A stretch of DNA of 64,000 bases from Protonemura montana (taxonomy: Eukaryota > Arthropoda > Insecta > Plecoptera > Nemouridae). Within the stretch, counting starts at the first letter, position 1; the number at the start of each line of letters is the position of its first letter. Made by a program: the position numbers and the translations under genes. Location of the stretch: NCBI GenBank assembly GCA_947568835.1, contig OX387609.1, forward strand, positions 13,757,708 through 13,821,707, written 5' to 3'. Shown one piece after another: positions 49,601 through 59,300 of this stretch. The notes beneath the pieces were generated by a model. The model ran no database searches and was not told where the DNA came from. It saw only the letters and a list, made by a program, of their open reading frames with translations.

Positions 49601-50549
49601 ATCCCACTCCTATATAACTGAGTAAGATCCCACTCCAATAGACCTGAGTAAGCTCCCACTCCAATAGACCTGAGTAAGCTCCCACTCCAATAGACCTGAG
49701 TAAGCTCCCACTCCAATAGACCTGAGTAAGCTCCCACTCCAATAGACCTGAGTAAGCTTTCACTCGAATAGACCTGAGTAAGCTCCCACTCCAATAGACC
49801 TGAGTAAGATCCCACTCCTATATAACTGAGTAAGCTCCCACTCCAATAGACCTGAGTAAACACCCACTCCAATAGACCTGAGTAAGCTCCCACTCCAATA
49901 GACCAGAGTAAGCTCCCACTCCAATAGACCTATGTAAGCTCCCACTCCAATATACCTGAGTAGGCTCACACTCCAATAGACCTGAGTAAGCACCCACTCC
50001 AATAGACCTGAGTAAGATCCCACTCCAATAGACCTGAGTAAGCTTCCACTCCAATAGACCTGAGTAAGCTCCCACTCCAATAGACCTGAGTAAGCTCCCA
50101 CTCCAATACACCTGAGTAAGCTCCCACTCCAATAGACCTGAGTAAGCTCCCACTCCAATAGACCTGAGTAAGCTCACACTCCAATAGACCTGAGAAAGCT
50201 CCCACTCCAATAGACCTGAGAAAGCTCCCACTCCAATAGACCTGAGTAAGCTCCCACTCCAATAGACCTGAGTAAGCTCCCACTCCAATAGACCTGAGTA
50301 AGCACCCACTCCAATAGACCTGAGTAAGCTCCCACTCCAATAGACCTGAGTAAGCTCCCACTCCAAAGACCTGAGTAAGCTCCCAATACAACAGCCGTAA
50401 AAAAACCTGTGTGATTGGGCCTGAAGACCTGCGGAAAACTTACCGATATGGTAAAGCAGTTTCTTGCAGAGATTAAAAATCAGTGAGTCTGAATGTTGCA
50501 AGGTCATCTTGGCAAAGTAATCAAGATGATATCTTTTCAAGGTCTTCAT
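46691..50549 (-). CDS. Odorant receptor E, complete 7-exon gene
   Basis: Insect odorant receptor (7tm_6), separated from the main cluster by transposon DNA but with the same architecture. Exons in gene order: 50444-50549, 48068-48494, 47530-47913, 47359-47458, 47171-47275, 46871-47026, 46691-46783. Joined they give 1371 nt, 456 aa. The segment QWYPFDETKSPIYQIIF is close to the general insect OR consensus. Others are LLVEAIGHFRLLSHNL, EAVYDCDWFCQSESFKRS and MSKLIYTYCMAAWTQY. The stop used by B-D is lost, so the tail runs five codons further (LNQLA). Intron 1 (48495-50443) holds a G-rich tract and a 26-bp satellite. The start Met at 50549 fits the cluster start to within one codon; a longer start at 50693 is also open. 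Confidence 0.9.
48543..48595 (+). repeat. G-rich tract, possible G-quadruplex
   Basis: A stretch of G runs broken by single C or A, ending in a run of more than 20 Gs, just inside intron 1 of receptor E (about 50 bp from exon 2). Run length may be unstable or partly assembly error. Confidence 0.7.
48966..50388 (-). repeat. 26-bp satellite in intron 1 of receptor E
   Basis: About 55 copies of a 26-bp unit containing ACCTGAGTAAGCTCCCACTC (plus strand). Because 26 is not a multiple of 3 and the unit has no stop on the minus strand, all minus frames stay open and give GAYSGLLEWELTQVYW-type artefact ORFs. The array ends about 55 bp from the exon-1 donor. Confidence 0.95.
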
Positions 50550-53334
50550 GACGCAGCTTTTGATAGTTGGTGCTGAATGCTCGAGTCGTTCCCTGATACT
50601 ACCTCGGGTAAAGTTGGAGGCAAAGCGGATACTTACTACCAGAGCATGGTTCTTTGCATGCAGTCTTTGTGTCTCTTTTTCAGTTTTATTCACTGGCCAT
50701 AAATAATACTGAGCGTATTCACGTTACCTTGCGTGAGACAACCTTTTTACAATAACTATTTCGAGGAATGCACCAAGTCGAGTGTTTCTGTTATGGTTTA
50801 TTTAACGTTGAAACTTGAGTTCCAAATAAAAAATATATTTTTCTAACTCACTAAATTATTGCTGAGTGTCTTTCCATTGTTGGTTCTTGTTTGACGGTTA
50901 GTTCACCCACTTAGCGCTCTCTCTCTCTCTAAGAGACACTGACAAAAATTGTTATGTCGCTTAAAAAGGTCAGTTCACCAATCATAACGATCTTCAAGCT
51001 ATAAATGTGTAAAGGTTTTGTTTGCCGTTTGTGACACAATCGATTCAAGGGTGAAAAATGTTTAACAAAGACATTCGATTTTTGCGTTGATTCTAAATTT
51101 TGAAATTAATGGATACGATTTAGATATGGTTAGTTTGCATACATAAAATATTGTTTTTAGAAAAATCTTACATACAAATTAAGATAAAGATAAAGCCTTA
51201 ATGCTTGGAATTTTTGACATTAATCGTATTTCCTTACTAATTAATTCATGGCAAACGGTGTAATTTCCTCGTAAACACCGAGTGTTTGTTTCGACTTAAA
51301 TGAATGCCTTTCAAACGCCATGCAAAGAACCCTGCTCTGGTAGTAAGTATCCCCTTTGCCTCCAACTTTACCCGAGGTAGTATCAGGGAACGACTCTAGC
51401 ATTCAGCACTAACTATCAAAAGCTGCGTCATGAAGACATTGAAAAGATATCATCTTGATTACTTTGCCAAGATGACCTTGCAACAATCAGACTCACTGAT
51501 TTAATAAGCGATTATTTCATCCACATAAAATAACTCCTCGGCAATAGGAGTCAAACCATGTGAGACATTTTGCTAAGACCTTTTTTTTCTCAGAGCATAG
51601 CGGTTAAAATACTTTTTTAATAATTTTATTTCTGGCTGCAGTATTTTGATGACATCGGATTTTGTATCATTCTTGTTTAATATTTTTATATTTATATAAA
51701 TATATTTTTTTTCAACTGTAAAATTCAAGTTTTAGGCAAAACACAACTTTCACATACATTTATAATCAATTATTTCTCTGACGGAAAGCAGATAAGATGA
51801 AAGACTGTTGTCTTTGCCCGACGCGACAGAGTAGCGAGACCTCATCTCTCATTGCTGGCAAATGTATATCCTAGTCAAGAAGTAGGATGTGTACATTGAC
51901 CATCCAATAAACAGATGACAAGCTAGAAGATAGGGCAATTATCTCCAACAATCTCTCAGAGTTACTCACTCACAAACTGAGTCACCGTCTAGGAGCGATT
52001 TTGTCTCCACACAATTCTATTTTGTTTTCACCCAGCGATTTTATTATTCACAGAATAACAGGCGATGTACATGTGTTTATGCAATCATTTTTGCACAGAA
52101 ATGTAATACAATATTAATTGTCACTCGTTTTTTTTTGTTAGTAAACGTTGTCTATCTTAATTTCATGAACGATTACATGATTTTATACATATCTTACAAA
52201 ATGAAGACTCGTGCATTTATCAAGCTTCTTAATAAAAAACACTTGGTGTCGTATTATTTGTCATATATATTTGGATGTAAGCAGAGTCACCTTCCAGTTG
52301 GTGAGTGGAAAGATACAAGTAGACCACCCGGCACTAACCCAGGTGTGCTGGCAGCGGAGCAAGCGATTCCATATTCGAGGAGTGATTTCTTGGGAAAATT
52401 TTAAACCCTTGACCTAGAAACCCTCTCAGGGCAGCTGAAAATATGGTCTCAGAAGTTAAGACTTTTATAAGCATAGATCATTTTCCAATGAATTTGTTGA
52501 CAATGGACTAGACAGTGGGAAATTTCAATTTAATTATTGCACATTTTGAGTTATTTATTTCTAGAGAGTTCATCGAGGTGTTCTTTGGATTAGCTTTCAA
52601 ATTTCTACATGCAGAGATTTTTGTGCGAATTTAAGACAACCTTTTCAACGTTTCTTTGCAGGCTTCGAGTGGCACTGCTCTCTAGGGGGGCAAAAAAGCA
52701 AACACAAACTTAATTATCGAAGCTGGAAATACCGAAACGACTGAAACGTGTTTGCCCCACGAATTCTGACAAAAAATTGACTGCTACAAATATTAAAGCT
52801 GCAATTAAAAAGATATCCACACGGAGAGCCAGGAAGTTGTAGTCGAGCTTCTATTGAGTATTTTTCTAGCTTTTTACATTAGAACCAATCGGCGGGCTAG
52901 AAATCTGCCCTGATTTTCATCGCCAGACGAATCACTTAATTAACATCACGCTAGAGTTCATAGTGCAACCAAACCAATTTGATATTTTGTTGGTGCATTT
53001 TTCAATTGAAATCTAACGAAAACGCACTAACGAGGTCTTATTATGAACAGAACTCGACTGCCTCACGCACTATGCATCCCTGGCGTTTCACGCCACTGAA
53101 CGGCAAGTAGCACGCATTTCTTTTCAGCGTTCACGCACAACGTGGCTGCCTTATCTTTCACTAAAAACGTGGGCCTAAATGCAAGCCTAGCGGCTGATGC
53201 GCGAGTTTGACAGCACCAAGGGTCACGCCCATCAAATCATGTCACCCTTGAACACTGCACTCTCATTGGTCCCATTCCGCAGCCCTGTGGCACTCCGCGG
53301 GTGCGAGGAATAATCCCTGCGACACTCCATGGGT
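50550..53334. other. Intergenic region between receptor E and the takeout-like gene
   Basis: AT-rich. It contains the inverted exon-1 copy at 51319-51503 and a CT repeat near 50925. Two unsupported ORFs near 52.1-52.4 kb have no motifs. The right end is the 3' flank of the takeout-like gene. Confidence 0.5.
51319..51503 (+). pseudogene. Inverted copy of odorant receptor E exon 1 and 5' flank
   Basis: About 185 bp match the reverse complement of 50478-50660, the upstream flank and most of exon 1 of gene E, with a handful of substitutions. It reads MKTLKRYHLDYFAKMTLQQS and ends at a TAA where homology stops, before the exon-1 donor. No exon 2 follows on the plus strand. It is a truncated inverted duplication, not a working gene. 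The two arms could pair into a hairpin with a loop of roughly 650 bp. Confidence 0.75.
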
Positions 53335-56300
53335 CTATGCGTCGTGCAGCCAGACGGGGATCGGGATCTTGAGGAAGGCAGCGTTCAGGAAGCTCTTGAA
53401 GTGCTTGCTGATGGCAGCTGAAGCCGCCGGTTTCATCTCTTTGATGATCTCCCCCGAGTTCTGGTTGAGGAAGTTGTTTAACGCCTCTCCTGTTGCCAAA
53501 ACAAACAAAGAGGTATTTTTAGAGACGGGGAAGAATTTTATAATCGGTAATTTGTTAAAACGCATTTTTTTTCCACTAGCTTACATGAAAACAAATAAAA
53601 AAGGTGTCATTTTGCATGCTATTTTAAGGTTCAAAGGGGACATTTATTAAGAAGTCATTAAAAATAATCGTAGTTACTCAGCTTTTTGGAAATAAAATAA
53701 TAATTTCCTTGGTAGAACAGTCAGGTTCTCATTCTTATTAGACCACATTGAAAAAACAAAATTGAGAAGCGTTCAATTGTTAAGCAAATAAAGCTTAATC
53801 TATTCCAGGTACAGAAAATGTGTCGTCTCTCATAGATGAGGTCAACGATTATAAGGTCAGCATCCCTAGGAAATCCGGCAACGCCTTCAAAAGCAGAGTT
53901 ACAGCGTTGCCACCCGTCTATACTGACCGAGCACAGTGTTGCCGTTAAGCGTGTCTTTGATGCGGAACTTGGACTTATTGAGTTCGAAGTCGACGCCCAG
54001 TTTTTCCGTCTTCATGTAGATCTCCCCGTCACGCGTCACCTCCTTGCCGTACACCTTTGCCAGCGCCCGGATGTCGGCTGCAGAAGGTAGACGCAGGACA
54101 TTTCAGCACAGGTCTTTGCAAAACTTGATCAAAACAACTTACTTTCAATCCGCCAGCGACGCGAAACTTTTTGAAAGCGTCGACCAAATCAACAGGACAC
54201 AAGAAAAAGTGCAAATGTTTTTTTTATTATTAACAACACTGTAACCGTCTCAAAAATTGTTGTCCAAACGGGGAATCGTCTCAAAAATCCAGTGTCCAAA
54301 TAGCTCAATGGGTCAGAGCAACACCCGCGAAAGGTGGAGATCGGGGTTCAAGTCCCCGTTTGGGCATTGATTTTTAAGACGTTTAAATTGTTCATAATAA
54401 TAAAATACCCCGCGCATTGCAAGCGTTTGAAATTTAAATAAGATTTCATCCTCATAGTGCAAATGGTTTTTATAAAATTCAAATTTACAATATCGCACAG
54501 GTTTATGTCATTCTGACACGGTCCAATTGAACTTGTCATTGCCAAAAGTTTTGCTAGAGATAGTTTAAACAGACAGATGTAATAATTAAGTGACAGTTAT
54601 TAAATACTGTTGCTAATTGATAGCTTTCGTTGGTCTTCATTGGCAAGTAGAACAAAACAACAACCAAAAAGATAAATCATTCCAGTCTGTAAAAATATTT
54701 CAAATCTCATTGGCTAAGCCAAACTTGAAAATAATGTCAATAGCAAATAATCAAAATAAATATTATGTTTAAGTGCATCCAGGATTGCAATGAACACCAA
54801 GGCGATTTATAAGAATAAGTTCGGTTATGCGGTGATCAGTGACGTCAGTACCCAAGGGGTTGGCACTTACTGAAGGATGCCCAGAAGTCCCCGCGGCTGC
54901 GCACGGGAAACAGCAGCACCTGCCCATTGACGTCATACTTCCCGGTGACTTCAATGCGTGGCAGGACCAGATCCAGGTCAATACGGTACTTAGACAGGTC
55001 AACCCTGGAAAAAATTACCAACACCAAAAGTCAGGGAAACCGCTCAAGTCAAAGGCGAATTTCGGCGGCGTGCGGTCATGATATTTATAAACGGGAAAAA
55101 CGGGAAGTTTCTAAATAAAATAAAATAATGACATTTTACTGCCTAAGTATAATCAAACGATGACATTTAATTAGTGTTAAACGACGCACTATATTTGAGT
55201 TAATAAATGTGCGGATGATGGTAAACGTAACCTAGTCTAGAAAAGAGGACGGTAAGCCTGGTGTCAGAAAGTTGAAAACTGTATTCTTCCACAAATCCAT
55301 GCTGTCGAGAGGTATTATATAAAGGGGTGGTCACATTCATGTAATAACTTTCAGCATTCCAACATCTCTTCCGAACAGAACTGGGCACAATGGTCGCCTA
55401 CCCTAGGTAGGTTGCCTAGCCTCAGTGATCTCACGAGGACCGGTGTTTCCAATACGCCAAACCGTTCGGTGGTCACCCATCCAATACCTGAGGCAGCGTA
55501 GTGTTGCTTAACTTTGGTAATCTCACGAGGACCAGTGTTTTCAACACGCCAAACTGTCCGGTATCAGTGGTCAATGATCATCCAACCACAGAATCGACAA
55601 AAATTTGGGATAATTTTCTCCGAATTTAACGTTCACGTTGCCTCGCATTAGAAGCAGGAGGCAAGACTCACTTGACGTTCTCTATGGAGTAGTTGCCGGG
55701 CCCGTACGCCGTGATGTTACTGAAAACAGCTCGGATCCTGACAGGTCCGGCTCCGTTTTCCATCGCCAGGCGGTCGATGACCAAGGGGTCGATTGGGGGC
55801 ACGCTGATCTCTGAGATGCCTGCAAAGTTACAACAGAAGGAAGGCGTTATTAAATCAGTCAGTATCTGAATTACTTCATTTATGGAACAAAATATAGGGA
55901 AACATTGGTGCCGGCTCGCTGGATGCTTCTGTCCAACATCTTCAAAGATCAGCCACCGCGTAGCCTTTTCACTTTGACACACTGTGTTGGCTGCTCCTGT
56001 CCAACAGCACCAATGACCGGCCACTGCTTAGCCTTGTCACTTTGACACACTGTGTTGGCTGCTCCTGTCCAACAGCACCAAGGACCGGCCACCGCTTAGC
56101 CTTGTCCCTTTGACACACTGTGTTGGTTGCTCCTGTCCAACAGCACCACGGACCGGCCCCCGCTTAGCCTTGTCACTTTGACACACTGTGTTGGCTGCTC
56201 CTGTCCAACAGCACCAAGGACCGGCCACCGCTTAGCCTTGTCACTTTGACACACTGTGTTGGCTGCTCCTGTCCAACAGCACCAAGGACCATCCACCGCT

Positions 56301-59300
56301 TAGCCTTGTCCTTTTGATACACCGTGTTGGCTGCTATCTTTGTGGTATTGGTCTATTATCAGACTTATCTGGCAAAAAGTGACAGCGGAGTTTCGTCTCT
56401 TGACGCCTGGCTACGCCACCTGGGTGATGGGAGGAAAGTGAAACTTGCCACATATTGGTGCAATAAAATAGCAAATTTGCAAATGGCAAGTTTAATTGGT
56501 TGCCGATTTCAACCACCACGTAGCGTGTTGCCAATCGAGGCGCTCGTAGACCCTTTAATTGGACTGAGACTATCACAAATTATGGGTGCGCTGAGAAATC
56601 GACTCTGGTAGTTTTTATGTCTGCCAGAAAAAGCAGGTCGTCGCAAAACGATGAAATCGATTTTTTTTTTTCACTATTTAAGAGACACTCTTTTACTTTT
56701 GATGTTTTTTTTTGCAAATGAAACCAAGATATTTCGCTCAAACACCAATTTCTTTATTAACCACCCTCTGATGATTTGTTATTTTATTTTGTAATCTGCA
56801 TTCACTCCTCTAAGTCTCCTTATTCCCATCTTTGTCCCATGTGCCCCGTGTGCCCCGTGTGCCCCATGTGCCCCGTGTGCCTCGTGTGCCCCGTGTGCCC
56901 CGTGTGCCCCGTGTGCCCCGTGTGCCCCGTGTGCCTCGTGTGCCCCGTGTGCCCCGTGTGCCCCGTGTGCCCCGTGTGCCTCGTGTGCCCCGTGTGCCTC
57001 GTGTGCCCCGTGTGCCCCGTGTGCCCCGTGTGCCCCGTGTGCCCCGTGTGCCCCGTGTGCCCCGTGTGCCCCGTGTGCCCCGTGTGCCCCGTGTGCCCCG
57101 TGTGCCCCGTGTGCCCCGTGTGCCCCGTGTGCCCCGTGTGCCCCATGTGCCCCGTGTGCTCCGTGTGCCCCATGTGCCCCGTGTGCCCCGTGTGCCCCTT
57201 GTGCCCCGTGTGCCCCGTGTGCCCCGTGTGCCCCGTGTGCCCCGTGTGCCCCGTGTGCCCCGTGTGCCCCGTGTGCCCCGTGTGCCCCATGTGCCCCGTG
57301 TGCCCCATGTGCCCCGTGTGCTCCGTGTGCCCCGTGTGCCCCGTGTGCTCCGTGTGCCTCGTGTGCCCCGTGTGCCCCGTGTGCCCCGTGTGCCCCGTGT
57401 GCCCCGTGTGCCCCGTGTGCCCCGTGTGCCCCGTGTGCCCCGTGTGCCCAAGGTTCCAGGTCTTACCGTCCTTGAGGTACGGTCTCAGATGGTTGAACGT
57501 CTTCTTGATGCATTGGTTGATTTCAGGGTCGCTTCGCTTGCATGGAAGTATGTACTCGGCTGCAACAACAAGAGAAAACACGTCAGCATCAAGGCCCCTT
57601 AATAGAGAAACAGGCAGTGCGCTAAACTCGATAGAGACTTGGTTTGGCCCTCAGAAGGCTACCAGTGGATGGTATTATCTGGCTGCTGGAAGCCATCATC
57701 AAACACATGAACAGTTCTTACAAAAGAGAAGAAGTTATTGGGTATTTTGATTTGTTTTTGAGTCATTTTTGAGTCACCGACTTGTCATCCGTCTTGTTTT
57801 TCAAGGTTTATTGTATACTTCAACCTTCTAGGTGTGATGCACTATACTATCGCATATCGTCGAATCACCGACTCGCCATTTCAATTTCAATGTCAATTTA
57901 TTTCCCTGATAAGGATACATTATATTAGGAACGTCAGTTCAGTAAATTAACTAAAATGGGACAATTAAAAACCCGAAGATGTTCTTGAAATTGATCAAGT
58001 TTATTATAAACTTTGTAAGTACAATGTAAAGATTGATCTATTTCGCTGTCTATTCTATTTATAGCTGGAATCACCTCGATCAGCATAACTTGATGGCACA
58101 AAATGTACACAATCTATTTTCTATTTGTGAGCAAACCACCGTGATCTAAGATAACGGTACTCTGATCCTCTTGAACTATTTGCATGAAAATCGCAACACT
58201 TCATTATGAATGGTCCGATGATTAACTAACCTTTATGACTGATTTTTTTGCTCGACACCATTGATATAATAGCGCTTGCAAACCTCTAAAACCCTTAGTA
58301 AAAACACCTTTTGAAAACGCCTATTTTTGCCAAATTACAGTCTTTTAAAACTAGGCTAAGCCAAGTGGGTCATAAACCTAAAAAAAAATTCGGCAAGTCT
58401 TTACATAACATCGATTACAATGACAACAGCATGTCAGAAGAAGCGTTATAATTACTACTTTTGTTACGTGGCGACAGATCATGAGTTAAACACGCACGTG
58501 AGTCATGACTCCGCTTGCAAATTACTTTCAAAGCTCGTGCAGAAAAAGACAACACGCACGAACGCATGATGCGTGTTGTTGCTTGAGCGCGTGGTTTTTT
58601 TTTGCGCCAGAGATCGGTGCGCGTCGAAAGAAAGTTGTTTTTAAGATGCTTGTTAAGATATCATCAAATAGCGACAGGGTCATTGCTAAATATTTCGCTG
58701 CCGGTGAAAAAGTGCTATCTGGGAATTATTCTAACGCTAAGTGAATTGCTAATCCTGTTGATTACAATTAATATGAGAGTTTTTTTATTATTATCAACAC
58801 AATAACCGTTTCAAAAATTGATGCCCAAACGGGGACATTGCAAGCGTTTGCAATTGAAATAAGATTTCATCCTAATATGAGAGATATTCGCGACACCAAA
58901 TGCTAAGTACCTATGACCACTGTTTTACAATACCTATTGCTCTAAAAAAAAAAACACATTTTTACTCCAGCAGTAAGAAATCTTCCGGCGGTTCTGTCAT
59001 TAGTTCTGTCATTTTGCTACGTCTGGCTATCTAAAAAGTATACTTGTGTATTTTATAGTGTTTTACGACGCACTTTTTTCAAGACAGCAACTGCGGCACT
59101 GGTCGTAGATGAATAAATTGTGTAATGAAAAGAAAAAAAAAAAAATACCTAGACTAGACTAGGAATGAGAAGGAGAAACCCGGTGTAGTTACGTGGTTTC
59201 TTCTGTCAAAGAATACAACAAGCTTAGCGTCCCTTCCGAAGGACGGTGCAACGCGAACAATATAATTCCTCACAAATCCTTCTGTCGAGAGGTTGATAAG

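Noticed and set aside
48864-50693. Minus-strand ORFs with a 26-residue GAYSGLLEWELTQVYW-type repeat
   Set aside because: 26-bp satellite read in its three frames; only the receptor E exon 1 inside the last ORF is real.
52135-52417. Two overlapping plus-strand ORFs of 68-89 codons
   Set aside because: No motif, no splice partner, AT-rich composition like the intergenic background.
53270-53310. A GVPQG-like reverse transcriptase motif on the minus strand downstream of the takeout-like stop
   Set aside because: Only about ten residues with no neighbouring motifs; too short to call.
54294-54366. A functional tRNA gene
   Set aside because: The anticodon arm is poor and the base before the anticodon is not T; the sequence sits in a repeated inverted-repeat element.
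56776-57750. ORFs of 213-324 codons made of Cys-Pro-Val, Arg-Val-Pro or Gly-Thr-Arg repeats
   Set aside because: 9-bp satellite with a period divisible by 3; inside an intron of the takeout-like gene.
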